Shown piece after piece: positions 9,101 through 20,382 of a DNA stretch of 64,000 nucleotides; within the stretch, counting starts at the first letter, position 1, and every line of letters starts with the position of its first letter. The notes under the pieces are model-generated. The model was not told the DNA's origin and searched no databases. It saw only the letters and a program-made list of their open reading frames with translations. Source of the stretch: Nocardia transvalensis (GTDB lineage Bacteria > Actinomycetota > Actinomycetes > Mycobacteriales > Mycobacteriaceae). The stretch lies in NCBI RefSeq assembly GCF_015477765.1, contig NZ_JADLQQ010000002.1, positions 248,001 through 312,000 of the forward strand, given 5' to 3'. Position numbers and translations under genes: made by a program.

Positions 9101-9158
9101 CGACGTCGTCGATCGTGCCGTGCGTGCGGTCGACCCGCCCGAACCCCAGGGAGCTGCC

Positions 9159-11972
<2,814 letters not shown>

Positions 11973-12011
11973 GCCGTACCTGTTGGGCCGGATGACGAGG
12001 AGGGGATCACC

Positions 12012-12977
12012 GTGACGGATGGGTCGTCGGTTTCGGATGTTCTGGTGCTCGGTGCGGGCGTGATCGGTTTGACCACCGCGATCGCCCTCGCCGAGTCCGG
12101 TCGCAGCGTCCTCGTCTGGACCGAGAGCGATCCGGCGGAGACGACTTCGGCTGTGGCGGGGGCGATTTGGGGCCGCGGCAGTGGAGCACTCGGTCCGGTG
12201 GAGAAGGTCGGCGCATGGGCCGCGCACACCCGGACCGAACTGCTCGCCCACGCCGAGGATCCCGATACCGGCGTCCGAGTGGTGACCGGGTTGGAGGCCA
12301 CTCGCGCGAGCGAGTGGACGGCGGAGACGCACCTCGGCTCGGTGCGGCGCTGCGCCGCGGCGGACCTCCCTCCCGGCTACCGCGACGGCCGGTGGCTGAC
12401 CGCGCCGATAGTGGATATGCCGCGCTATCTGGCCTATCTCACCCGGCGGTGCGCTGCGGCGGGCGTTCGGTTCGAACGCCGTCGCGTCGCCGCCCTGGCC
12501 GAGACCACCGCAGTGGCCCCGATCGTGGTGAACTGCACCGGATCGGCCGCGCGCTTCCTCGTCCCGGACCCGGACCTGTCTCCGGTACGAGGACAGCACG
12601 TGGTCGTGGCCAACCCCGGCATAGACGGCTTCTTCCTCGAACAACACACCGAATCGACGTGGACGGCGTTCTTCCCCCACGGCGACCGTGTCGTCCTGGG
12701 CGGCACCGCCGAACCCGGCGTATGGGATCGGCGCCCGGACCCCACCACCGCCACCGCGATCATCACCCGATGCGCCCACATCGATCCTCGTCTGGCCGAG
12801 GCCCCCGTCCTCGCCCACCTCGTCGGCCTACGCCCCCAACGCCCTTCCGTCCGAGTAGAACTCGACCACATCAACAACCACACCATCGTCCACAACTACG
12901 GCCACGGCGGCCTGGGAGTAACCCTGTCCTGGGGCTGTGCCCGCGAGGTCACCACTCTGCTCGACAGCCGAACCTGA
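12012..12977 (+). CDS. D-amino-acid oxidase-like FAD oxidoreductase
   Basis: A 321-residue DAO-family flavoprotein of the size expected for D-amino-acid oxidase. The FAD motif GAGVIG is at 14-19. The DAO-type segment TSAVAGAIW follows, and the C-terminal signature HNYGHGGLGVTLSWGCA is intact. It should oxidise D-amino acids (or a similar amine) to imino acids with hydrogen peroxide release. The GTG start follows GAGGAGGGGATC. It lies 39 bases after gcvP and may be cotranscribed with it, which would place it under glycine control. Glycine or sarcosine as a substrate is thus possible but unproven. Confidence 0.82.
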   Translation: MTDGSSVSDVLVLGAGVIGLTTAIALAESGRSVLVWTESDPAETTSAVAGAIWGRGSGALGPVEKVGAWAAHTRTELLAHAEDPDTGVRVVTGLEATRASEWTAETHLGSVRRCAAADLPPGYRDGRWLTAPIVDMPRYLAYLTRRCAAAGVRFERRRVAALAETTAVAPIVVNCTGSAARFLVPDPDLSPVRGQHVVVANPGIDGFFLEQHTESTWTAFFPHGDRVVLGGTAEPGVWDRRPDPTTATAIITRCAHIDPRLAEAPVLAHLVGLRPQRPSVRVELDHINNHTIVHNYGHGGLGVTLSWGCAREVTTLLDSRT

Positions 12978-13001
12978 TCCGACAGGGAAGGTTCTGGTGC
13001 G

Positions 13002-13784
13002 TCAGCGGTGGTGACCGTGGCGGCCCAGGGTCTGCACGGGGGGTGCGCCGGGGCGGGTCCATTGCGGGACCGGGCGGCTGGTTGGGCCCCAGGTGGCGTT
13101 GCCGTCCGCGTCCGAGCGCCAGGACCAGCATGAGCTGCCTCCCTCGGGCCAGCCCTCGGGGTTGTCCTCCCACGCCTCGCCGCGGCCGTAGGGTGTCATG
13201 TCGAGCAGGCCCAAGGAACCGTTGACGCGCTCGTTGCCACGGCTGGTCGTGGAGTAGGTGAGGAACACGCGGTCGCCGTCGCGCAGGTAGCAGGTGATGT
13301 AACCCATGTCGCCGCCGGCCGGTCCGTCCACGTCGCGCACGGAGTACCAGGGCTGGGTGTAGCCCATGAACTCGACGTAGGAGGCCACCTCGTCCCGACG
13401 ACCCGTGGTCAGGATGGCGAACGAGACGCCGCGGGCGTTGAGGTAGACGGCGTCTTTCAGGTGCCAGGCCGTGGTGGTGCAGCCCTCGCACTGCCCCTGG
13501 TGCGGCGCGCCGTCGTACCACATGTGCTTGTAGACCACGAGCTCGTCGCGGCCCTGGAACAGGTCCAGGAACGGGACCCGGCCGTCGGGTCCGACGACCT
13601 CGACCGTCCCGTCGAACTCCACCATCGGCAGCCGGCGCCGCGCCGCGGCAAGGGCGTCGCCCTCGCGGGTGTGGGCCTTCTCGCGGACCAGGAGCTCGTC
13701 ACGGGCGGTCTGCCAGGTGGCCAGGTCGACGATGGGTGGGCGGCCGGGCAGCACAGTGGTCGGGTCGTTCGGCGTGGTAGTCAT
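13002..13784 (-). CDS. DUF899 thioredoxin-like protein
   Basis: A 260-residue DUF899 protein. Family features are the block AARRRLPMVEFDG, then GRDELVVYKHMWY, then a C-x-x-C pair (C99, C102 in QCEGC) at the position of a thioredoxin-type active site. Such proteins are predicted thiol-disulphide or peroxiredoxin-like proteins; no reaction is established. It converges on the D-amino-acid oxidase gene, an H2O2 source, with 24 bases between stops. This may be coincidence. Confidence 0.72.
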   Translation of the reverse strand: MTTTPNDPTTVLPGRPPIVDLATWQTARDELLVREKAHTREGDALAAARRRLPMVEFDGTVEVVGPDGRVPFLDLFQGRDELVVYKHMWYDGAPHQGQCEGCTTTAWHLKDAVYLNARGVSFAILTTGRRDEVASYVEFMGYTQPWYSVRDVDGPAGGDMGYITCYLRDGDRVFLTYSTTSRGNERVNGSLGLLDMTPYGRGEAWEDNPEGWPEGGSSCWSWRSDADGNATWGPTSRPVPQWTRPGAPPVQTLGRHGHHR

Positions 13785-13937
13785 GGTGTCCTCCGCGGTA
13801 TCTCGTGCCGGGCAGCGTCCTACGACGCCCTACAACGGTCACCAGTACAGACTCCCGACCCGACCGAAACTCATCGCGGCAGGTGCGCCTCGGCCGAGCC
13901 TGTACCGAAACATCGTGCCTTGCTGCAGGATGTCGAT

Positions 13938-14588
13938 GTGACAGTGTTCCTGGACGACGCGCGCCTGGAGCAGACCGCAGTGGTGGCGAACTCCGCAATG
14001 AACCGCGAGCGCGGATTGGCCGCCTATCGGCGCGAACTCGGCTTCGATCCGGTGGCCTGGCTGGCGGCACGCTCGACACCGCAGCGGTGGCTGGATGTCG
14101 GATGTGGTAGCGGCCGTGCGCTTTTCGAAGCGTCCGGAGTCCTGGCCGGGCAGGTCCAGATCATCGGCTTGGATCTCGTGGGCTACTTCGGCGGGCCTGC
14201 TACCGCCGGCGTCGACCTGGTCACCGGGTCGGTGTTGACGTGGGCCCCGGATGTGCCTGTGGATCTCATCACCTCCGTTCACGTCTTGCATTACGTCGGC
14301 GACAAACTCGCCGCGCTGACACGGATGGCATCCTGGCTCACCGGGGACGGGCAGTTCGTAGCCAACTTCGACGCCGCTTCGGTACGGTGGGCCGACGGCG
14401 CGCCGATCGGTAGGCGATTGACTAGCGCGCTACGCCACAATGGATTCCGCTACGACGCCAGGAACCATCGGATCACCCGTACCGGACCGGGGCTTCCCCG
14501 CTGGGAATTCCGGTATCTCGGTGCTGACGACCACGCTGGACCGAACTACACCGGACAAGACGCTGTCACCGCACATTACGACCGCTGA
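13938..14588 (+). CDS. class I SAM-dependent methyltransferase
   Basis: A 216-residue protein with SAM motif I WLDVGCGSGRAL at 51-62 and an acidic strand end IIGLDLVG further on. The motif IV region reads VDLITSVHVLHYVGD. The substrate is unknown. The GTG at 13938 is chosen because GCAGGA lies 8 bases upstream; another GTG at 13944 and an ATG at 13998 are possible. The frame extends far upstream as an antisense shadow of the DUF899 gene. It is divergent from DUF899. Confidence 0.65.
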   Translation: MTVFLDDARLEQTAVVANSAMNRERGLAAYRRELGFDPVAWLAARSTPQRWLDVGCGSGRALFEASGVLAGQVQIIGLDLVGYFGGPATAGVDLVTGSVLTWAPDVPVDLITSVHVLHYVGDKLAALTRMASWLTGDGQFVANFDAASVRWADGAPIGRRLTSALRHNGFRYDARNHRITRTGPGLPRWEFRYLGADDHAGPNYTGQDAVTAHYDR

Positions 14589-14677
14589 CAACCGCGGGAA
14601 CGGTCGACATTCTGTGAGATCGCCAGGGCCGAATGGGATTACAGCTGGGAGTGGCCGGCTCGGGCGGTGGCCGTCTG

Positions 14678-15265
14678 TCAGGAGGTGGGGCCGGAGAGGA
14701 TGCGGCGGGCGGCTTCGACGGCGATGATGCGGTGATGTGCCAGGGCGGCAGCGGGATTCCGATCCTTGTCAGCGAGTTCGTGCAGTACCGGTGAGGCGTC
14801 GCGCCAGGCGTCGGCGAGGGCGTAGAGCAATGCGAGCAGATCAACAGCGGGGATGCTGTCATCCACTGTGCCCGCCCGCTGCGCGGTTTCGATGGAGGCG
14901 ACGTTGCGCTGGTGTATTTCCGTGTGGACGATCGCGGCCACCCGTGCCGAGCGCTCCAACCGGTCCCACCGCAGCAGTCGCCCGTGCTCGGGGTGTGCCA
15001 CATTGTGGTCGAACAGCCGGCCGACGCTGCCGGGCAGATCGTCGACATCGAGCTCGACGGCCTGCACGGTCTGGGTCAGCAGCCGATGCAGCACGGTTTC
15101 GAACAGTTTCTCCTTGTCACCGAAGTATCGGTAGATCAGCTGCTTGTTCGCACCGGCCGCCGCCGCGATCCGCTCCACGCGGGCGCCCGCGATGCCGTGG
15201 GCGGCGAACTCGGCGGTGGCGGCATCCAGCAAACGGGTGCGGGTGGCCGTCGAATCGGGTGGCAT
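14678..15265 (-). CDS. TetR-family transcriptional regulator
   Basis: A 195-residue TetR protein with a clear helix-turn-helix at about 8-52 (RLLDAATAEFAAHGIAGARVERIAAAAGANKQLIYRYFGDKEKLF). The C-terminal domain ends EAARRIL. The start at 15265 fits the family N-terminus; the frame runs on upstream without a domain. It is divergent from a small cupin gene, and the gap carries a long palindromic site (15280-15309). It therefore probably represses itself and the cupin. Confidence 0.83.
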   Translation of the reverse strand: MPPDSTATRTRLLDAATAEFAAHGIAGARVERIAAAAGANKQLIYRYFGDKEKLFETVLHRLLTQTVQAVELDVDDLPGSVGRLFDHNVAHPEHGRLLRWDRLERSARVAAIVHTEIHQRNVASIETAQRAGTVDDSIPAVDLLALLYALADAWRDASPVLHELADKDRNPAAALAHHRIIAVEAARRILSGPTS

Positions 15266-15279
15266 AGCTGCGAGTTTAC

Positions 15280-15309
15280 CGTCTGTAACCAACTGGTTGT
15301 TGACAGACG
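15280..15309. promoter_or_regulatory. candidate TetR operator, tetR/cupin divergent region
   Basis: Outer arms CGTCTGT (15280-15286) and ACAGACG (15303-15309) are perfect inverted copies. They surround an inner palindrome AACCAACTGGTT (15287-15298). The site lies 15 bases from the TetR start and about 90 bases before the cupin start. Confidence 0.55.
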
Positions 15310-15399
15310 CGGCGATACGGAGAAGCATCGTTAGCAACAGGTTGGCTATCCAATCCTGGTCATCCTGTTCCGGCCACTTCACCGCAGGAGGAGGACGCC

Positions 15400-15777
15400 A
15401 TGCCGAAGGTATCCAAGAAGAGCGCGGCCGAGGTCGACGACGGCGGCGTGCTGGTCGATCGACACGAGGAGATCGAGGGCTACACGGTCGACTTCTTCCA
15501 CTACCGGCAGGGAGTGGACGAATCACCCTTAATGCAGGGATTACCGGGCGATAGCTGCCCCTGTCCGCACTGGGGATACGTCCTCAAGGGCAGGATGCGC
15601 TACCGGTTTGCCGATCACGAGGAGATCTGCGAGCAAGGCGACGCGTTCTATGTGGGACCGGGCCATGTTCCCGTCTCCGATGACGACACCGAAATCCTCG
15701 TCTTCAGCCCGACCGAGGAGTTCCTGCGGGTCAAAGAGCACGCGACGAAAAAGCTGCAGCAAATGAGCGGCGCCTAA
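15400..15777 (+). CDS. small cupin-domain protein
   Basis: A 125-residue single-domain cupin. The barrel motifs appear as CPHWGYVLKGRMRYRFADHEEICEQGDAFYVGPGHVPV at about 53-90. The first motif keeps one His and the Gly, but the metal-ligand set is incomplete, so metal binding is uncertain. The ATG follows the strong site GCAGGAGGAGG. It is divergent from a TetR gene that likely controls it. It converges on the monooxygenase gene, with stop codons overlapping by a few bases. Confidence 0.7.
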   Translation: MPKVSKKSAAEVDDGGVLVDRHEEIEGYTVDFFHYRQGVDESPLMQGLPGDSCPCPHWGYVLKGRMRYRFADHEEICEQGDAFYVGPGHVPVSDDDTEILVFSPTEEFLRVKEHATKKLQQMSGA

Positions 15778-16085
15778 CGGGCGACTTGCGCGACGATGCG
15801 GTAGAGGGCGGGATTAGCGCTCGCTGTTTTCCGGGCTTCCGCGACGGAGGCGGTGACCGTCGGGTGTCCGCCGGCGGCTTCGCAGGCCTCGGCGCTGTCC
15901 CAGTGCGCGACGTTGACGAGTTGGAACCGTGCGTTCGGCAGCAGCGCGCGGTGTAGCCGTGCGTCGCGGAAACCGGGCGCCGTGGCCATGATGGCCACCC
16001 GTGCGTGCCATTGCTCGATGAAGCCGTCGACTTCTTCGGCGGGTAGTTCGATGGCGTTGATGAAAGTGACACCGTGGTCGGTCAT
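15774..16085 (-). CDS. antibiotic biosynthesis monooxygenase-type (ABM) protein
   Basis: A 103-residue ferredoxin-like ABM-fold protein. It shows FINAIELPAEEVDGFIEQWHARVAIM and a typical strand with PGFRDARLHRAL and QLVNVAHWDS. Members are small cofactor-free monooxygenases or haem-degrading enzymes, and no specific activity can be called. It is the third gene of a minus-strand operon behind the GlxA-type regulator and the HD protein, starting 33 bases after the HD gene. Confidence 0.7.
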   Translation of the reverse strand: MTDHGVTFINAIELPAEEVDGFIEQWHARVAIMATAPGFRDARLHRALLPNARFQLVNVAHWDSAEACEAAGGHPTVTASVAEARKTASANPALYRIVAQVAR

Positions 16086-16118
16086 GAGGACTCCTGTCCG
16101 TGGTGGGGAGAGGTCGGT

Positions 16119-16763
16119 TCAGTCGTTCCAGCCGCTCGCGGCGATGATGTCTGCCCAGGTGGGGACCAGTTCCGGGTGACTGAGCCGCACGACCTCGCCG
16201 GTCAGCGATCCCGGCAGGGCCTTGCGTGGATTCGCCACGGCCTGTTCCTCGACGCGGCGGGTCAACGCGCGGATACCGCCCAGCCGCGGGTACGCCGCGT
16301 GCACCCGGTCGGCGTAACCGCCGGGGAGCATCTGCGCGCTGCCGCCGATATCGATGCCGATTCCGTCCACGGCGATCCAGATGGCGGCCGGACGCCGCCG
16401 CCGGTAGACAGGTGAACTGCTGAGGCCGGTCGTGTGGGCGGCGATGGCATCCCAGACGATGTCCACGCGTTCGTCGGTGATTCCCTGCGATTCCAGGAAT
16501 TCCGCGGCGTAGTCGGCTCCGTCGACCTCGAACCGCTGATCGCCGTCGGCGGCGTCGGCCAGGCCGATGTCGTGTAGGGCGCAGATGAGAAACATGACCT
16601 CTTCGTCGTAGTCCGCACCGGCGTGCAGGCCCTGGGAATCCGCGAGGGCACGCGCGAACAGGAACGAGCGCAGGCTGTGATTGCGCAGCGGCGCATCCAG
16701 TTCGCTGTCGATCAGCGCGCCGGCCGCTCGTGCCAGCGGGGTGTCGGGCAGGTCCGGTGACAT
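16119..16763 (-). CDS. HD-domain hydrolase, cyanamide hydratase-like
   Basis: A 214-residue HD protein. Ligand candidates are H29 (NHSLRSFLFARAL), the doublet H64-D65 (ALHDIGL), H110 (AIAAHTTG) and D133 or D138 (AVDGIGID). The pattern LHDIGL...RFEVDGADYAAEFL...VWDAIAAHT resembles cyanamide hydratase-type HD proteins more than nucleotide phosphohydrolases. Cyanamide hydratases add water to a C-N triple bond. The start at 16763 has AAGGAGATTC upstream. It lies between a GlxA-type regulator and an ABM protein in one operon. The substrate is unproven. Confidence 0.65.
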   Translation of the reverse strand: MSPDLPDTPLARAAGALIDSELDAPLRNHSLRSFLFARALADSQGLHAGADYDEEVMFLICALHDIGLADAADGDQRFEVDGADYAAEFLESQGITDERVDIVWDAIAAHTTGLSSSPVYRRRRPAAIWIAVDGIGIDIGGSAQMLPGGYADRVHAAYPRLGGIRALTRRVEEQAVANPRKALPGSLTGEVVRLSHPELVPTWADIIAASGWND

Positions 16764-16851
16764 CGTGAATCTCCTTGTGGCGAGGGTGAACAGGCGCGTC
16801 GCTCGTTGCGGCGCGGACGGATAGGAACCGCTCAGGATCGCGAGTTGCGGA

Positions 16852-17814
16852 CTACGCCGAAGCGGCGGTGGAGGTGGACCGGAACCGGTCCCGGTAATCG
16901 GAGGGTGCGAGTCCGAGTCGGCGGTGGAATGCGCGGCGCAGCGATTCGGCGGATCCGAAACCACACCGGCGCGCGATCGTGTCGATCGAGTCTCCCTCGG
17001 CCAGCGCGCGTTGAGCCGCTTCGACGCGGACCTGCTCGATGTAGGCGCCGGGCGGAGTGCCGAGTTCGGCGGTGAAACGGCGCTGCAGATGGCGCGGGCT
17101 CAGCCCCGACCGGGCGGCGAGATCACCGATGCTGTGCCGGGCGCCCGGGTCGGCGTGGATCGCCGCGACCGCGACACGAATCGGATCGGTGGACGGCTGC
17201 ACCCGCCACAGTGCGGTGCTGAACTGCGACTGCCCGCCCGGCCGGCGCAGGAACATCACGAGGTAACGCGCGCAGGTGAGGGCGGTCTCGCGTCCCTGGT
17301 CCTCCTCGACCAGCGCCAGTGCCAGGTCGATGCCGGCGGTCACGCCGGCGGAGGACCAGACGTGGCCGTCGCGGAGGAAGATCGGTTCACGATCCACGGT
17401 GACAGCGGGGTACTCGCGCGCCAATTGGTCGGCATACGCCCAATGGGTGGCGACCCGGCGTCCATCCAATACGCCCGCCGCGGCCAGGAGAAATGCGCCG
17501 GTGCACACCGAGGCGGTCCGCCGGGCGTGCCCCGCCGCGGCGGTGAGCCAGTCCATCAGCCGCTCATCCGTCCTCGCGTCGTCGATGCCGGGGCCGCCGA
17601 CGATCACCAGGGTGTCCACGGTGGCCGGGTCGACTGCGTCCACGCCGGATTCGGCCCCGATCACCAGGCCGCTGTCGCAGCGCACGACGCCCGCCCGCGT
17701 CGCCACGACCTGGCACTGATAGCCCCCGGTCCCCTGAAAGACCTCGTGTGGTCCGAGGAGGTCGAGGGCCTGGAAGCCGTCGAAGATCACGAACACGACG
17801 CGTCGCTGCTGCAC
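16852..17814 (-). CDS. GlxA-type regulator (DJ-1/PfpI domain plus AraC HTH)
   Basis: A 320-residue fusion of an N-terminal DJ-1/PfpI amidotransferase-like domain (about 4-165) and a C-terminal AraC helix-turn-helix pair (about 215-310: SIGDLAARSGLSPRHLQRRF, DTIARRCGFGSAESLRRAFHRRLG). The nucleophile-elbow Cys is kept (C104 in ASVCTGAFLL). Domains of this kind are close to isonitrile hydratases. It heads an operon with the HD and ABM genes and probably controls it in response to a small molecule. Confidence 0.85.
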   Translation of the reverse strand: MQQRRVVFVIFDGFQALDLLGPHEVFQGTGGYQCQVVATRAGVVRCDSGLVIGAESGVDAVDPATVDTLVIVGGPGIDDARTDERLMDWLTAAAGHARRTASVCTGAFLLAAAGVLDGRRVATHWAYADQLAREYPAVTVDREPIFLRDGHVWSSAGVTAGIDLALALVEEDQGRETALTCARYLVMFLRRPGGQSQFSTALWRVQPSTDPIRVAVAAIHADPGARHSIGDLAARSGLSPRHLQRRFTAELGTPPGAYIEQVRVEAAQRALAEGDSIDTIARRCGFGSAESLRRAFHRRLGLAPSDYRDRFRSTSTAASA

Positions 17815-17930
17815 GAGTCAACCCTCCAGCAGCACACCGAGCGGCGTCAACGACATACATCCCACAGATCACGCCATGCGCACCGTCGATTCCACTGCGG
17901 CCCACGGCGATCCGCTGTCGCTGGAATGTC

Positions 17931-18236
17931 CTACAGCAACGTCGGATAGAGGTCTTCCCACGTGGGGTTGGTGGCCTCTATCAGGTGGATCTTTCGTTCG
18001 CGGCGCCATGTTTTGAGGCGCTTCTCGTGGAGGTAGGCGGCTTCCAGCGTTCCGGCAGTCTGGTACCAGACGAGGGTGTGGACGCGGAAGCACTTGGTGA
18101 AGCTCTCCACGACGTCGTTCTTGTGCTGCCACACCCGGCCGAGGAGATTGCTCGTCGCGCCTATGTAGAGCACGCCGTGCGGGTGACTGGCCAGGATGTA
18201 CACGCACGGTGGTGGCTGCCACGGTCTCCTCCCCAT
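17931..18236 (-). CDS. GIY-YIG nuclease-like small protein
   Basis: A 101-residue single-domain GIY-YIG protein. The domain appears as VYILAS (12-17) and YIGATSNLLGRVWQHK (24-39), with R34, H38 and the metal-ligand Glu candidate E65 (GTLEAAYLHEKRLKTW) in place. It belongs to the UPF0213/YhbQ-like group of stand-alone GIY-YIG proteins; no target is known. No mobile-element signals surround it. Confidence 0.82.
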   Translation of the reverse strand: MGRRPWQPPPCVYILASHPHGVLYIGATSNLLGRVWQHKNDVVESFTKCFRVHTLVWYQTAGTLEAAYLHEKRLKTWRRERKIHLIEATNPTWEDLYPTLL

Positions 18237-18266
18237 GCAGGCATGGTGGCACAGGGGGCCGACAGG

Positions 18267-19940
18267 TCAGGGTGTGGTGAGGGCCTTGTTCATGGCGGTG
18301 CCGAAGGTGAGGTTGTCGGAGCTGGCGACTCGGGTGTAGGTGCCGCCGGTCTTCTGGGCCAGGGTTTGGAGGCTGGTAGTGCCTTGGCCGCCTATGACGA
18401 TGATGTCGATGCGGACGGGGTGGGCGGGGTCGGTGGCGGCGGTGATATCGGAGATGAGCTGGTCGCCGGTGATGTCGGAGTCGTCGTTGGGGCCCGCGGT
18501 GACCAAGAGGACGGAATTGGTTCGGCCCGCGGCGTATTCGTCGACCGCGCTGCGGTAGGCGGCCTCGAGGGCGGGGTAGGTGCGGTCGGTGCGGGAGCTG
18601 GTGGGGGTGACGCCGGACAGGGACTTGACCACGTCGGTGCGGTGCTGCTGGGTGAGCGCCGCGGTGGGGGCGAGGATCTTGTAGGGCTTGGTGCCGTCGA
18701 GATCGCGCGAGTAGGTCCAGACACCGAGGCCGAAATCCGGGGGCATCGTATCCATCGTGGACTGCAGCGCGCCGAGGGTGTTGCCCAGGCGGGTGAGCGG
18801 ACCGTCGGTGGTGCCCATCGCCGCGGAGGTGTCGATCAGCACGGTCGCCTGCACGCCGAGCACCGGATTGGCCAGCACCGAACGCACCTGGTCGAGAACC
18901 GATTTGCTCGGCACCGCGGCCGCGGTCCCGGGTGCCGGGCCGAAACCGTTGTCGGCGAACAACTTCTGCTGATCGGGGGCGCGCAGATAGTCGGTGAACA
19001 CGCCCGCGAGCAGGTTCTGGGTCTTGTCCACCCACGAGCCGGTCAGCATCGCCGCGGGGTGGTCGGCCACCGGAGCCGAACCGGCGGGGCGGTATTCGGC
19101 CACGCCGCCCTTGGCCTTCAATTGCTGTTCGGTTACCGCCACGGCGTGAATGGGCGCCTTGGCCGGATCGCCCGCGCCCGCGAGGGCATCGAGCGCCGCG
19201 GCCGTATCGCCGGCCTGCGGTGCGTCGGCGGCAAGCCGGGAAATCGCCGAGACCACCTGGCCGGAGCGGGCGGCCTCGTCGGTGAGCGGATCCGCGCTGG
19301 ACAGGGATGCGCCGACGGCGGCGGCCGCGGCGAGGGTGTTGTCGCCGGTCGGCACCGCCAGGCGCAGCCCACCCCAGCCGTCCACGCCGATCTCGCTCAG
19401 CGAACCCTGTTGCAGCCGAGGCAGATCCGACCAGCCGACCTTCGCCTTCTCCAGGGCCTGGCGCAGTTGATCCGGCACCCCCAGCACGATCGGGCTGACC
19501 GCGACCGGAGCCGGGGTGCCCTCCACCAATCCGGGTACGCGCATCGCCTCGATCGATCGCGAGGAATCCGCAATCCACAGCGCCGGTTGCGGTCCCAGCT
19601 CGGGACCCCAGGAGCCGGAGGTGAATCCGGCCACCACCGCCGCCGAAGGCTGCACGGTCACCGCGACATTCGCGCAGTGATCGCGCACCTTCGGCTTCGT
19701 GGCGTTGTAGCGCTCGGCGGCGGCCCGCACGGGCGCCGCGATATCGGGATCGACGGTGACGGCGAGGGTGGCGGGCCCCTCGACGCATTCGGCGGCCGCG
19801 CTGCGGTTCTCGCTGGCGGCATGCCGACTCAGCCAGAACCAGCCGCCCACCGCCGCAACCACCAGCAGCACCGCCACCACGGATATAACCAGACCTTTGC
19901 TAACGCCCCGTGACCCGGCCGCGCTGCGATGTGTACCCAC
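18267..19940 (-). CDS. VWA-domain membrane protein, Rv1836c-like
   Basis: About 557 residues. An N-terminal signal anchor (about 16-36, KGLVISVVAVLLVVAAVGGW) is followed by an extracellular region resembling a substrate-binding protein. A C-terminal von Willebrand A domain has an incomplete MIDAS start, DTSAAMG, then VLLVTAGPNDDSDI. It matches the layout I recall for Rv1836c and sits upstream of glcB as there. The function is not established; it may sense or assemble envelope components. GTG 19940 is taken as start (GGAAG just upstream); GTG 19961 is the alternative. Confidence 0.75.
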   Translation of the reverse strand: MGTHRSAAGSRGVSKGLVISVVAVLLVVAAVGGWFWLSRHAASENRSAAAECVEGPATLAVTVDPDIAAPVRAAAERYNATKPKVRDHCANVAVTVQPSAAVVAGFTSGSWGPELGPQPALWIADSSRSIEAMRVPGLVEGTPAPVAVSPIVLGVPDQLRQALEKAKVGWSDLPRLQQGSLSEIGVDGWGGLRLAVPTGDNTLAAAAAVGASLSSADPLTDEAARSGQVVSAISRLAADAPQAGDTAAALDALAGAGDPAKAPIHAVAVTEQQLKAKGGVAEYRPAGSAPVADHPAAMLTGSWVDKTQNLLAGVFTDYLRAPDQQKLFADNGFGPAPGTAAAVPSKSVLDQVRSVLANPVLGVQATVLIDTSAAMGTTDGPLTRLGNTLGALQSTMDTMPPDFGLGVWTYSRDLDGTKPYKILAPTAALTQQHRTDVVKSLSGVTPTSSRTDRTYPALEAAYRSAVDEYAAGRTNSVLLVTAGPNDDSDITGDQLISDITAATDPAHPVRIDIIVIGGQGTTSLQTLAQKTGGTYTRVASSDNLTFGTAMNKALTTP

Positions 19941-19979
19941 GATCTTCCAGTGTAGGTTCACGCGGGATTTGCCGCGTCG

Positions 19980-20014
19980 TCCAGGTCCCGGCCAAAAGCA
20001 CGCCGGGACCTGGA
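19980..20014. repeat. dispersed hairpin repeat, copy 2
   Basis: A 13-bp perfect stem (19980-19992 with 20002-20014) around the 9-base loop CAAAAGCAC. The core CCCGGC-loop-GCCGGG is shared with 1088-1122 and 30754-30794, while the outer stem differs with matching changes on both arms. It lies between the VWA gene start and the whiB stop, so it may end whiB transcription. Confidence 0.75.
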
Positions 20015-20024
20015 GGGTGAGTAA

Positions 20025-20080
20025 GCCGGGACCTACGGGGTGGGCACGCCGGGACCTACGGGGTGGGCCCGCCGGGACGG
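20025..20080. repeat. 23-base tandem repeat (2.4 copies)
   Basis: Units begin GCCGGGACCTACGGGGTGGG at 20025, 20048 and 20071 (the last truncated). The unit start copies the right arm of the adjacent hairpin at 19980-20014, so the array probably arose from it by duplication. Confidence 0.7.
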
Positions 20081-20095
20081 CGAGCAGGCGCCCTG

Positions 20096-20356
20096 TTACT
20101 CCCGGATCATCCGGCCGCGGTCGTACTCGTGGCCGCCCCAGACGCCGGACTGGCCGGTGTTGGCGGCGAACTCGCCGCACTGGCGGCGGATCGGGCAGCC
20201 CGCGCAGACGCTGCGCGCGTACGCGAAGTCCTGCGACGGGTACGGGAACCACGCGTCGTGGTTCGGGTCGCCCTTGCAGGCGGCCTGCTCCCAGCTCTGC
20301 GAGTCCGAGAGCGGGAGCAGATCCACCAGGGTGAGCTCCTGCACTGCGTTCGTCAT
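20096..20356 (-). CDS. WhiB-family iron-sulphur regulator
   Basis: An 86-residue Wbl protein with the four cluster cysteines C27, C51, C54 and C60 (ACKGD; VCAGCPIRRQC) and the turn motif GVWGG at 71-75, followed by a short basic tail. These proteins bind a 4Fe-4S cluster sensitive to NO and oxygen and act on transcription with the sigma factor. The start has a very strong site, AAAGGAGGGGATC. It lies 26 bases behind the HNH gene and may be cotranscribed. Which Wbl class it is cannot be settled. Confidence 0.9.
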   Translation of the reverse strand: MTNAVQELTLVDLLPLSDSQSWEQAACKGDPNHDAWFPYPSQDFAYARSVCAGCPIRRQCGEFAANTGQSGVWGGHEYDRGRMIRE

Positions 20357-20382
20357 TCGGATCCCCTCCTTTCTCGGGTCTC

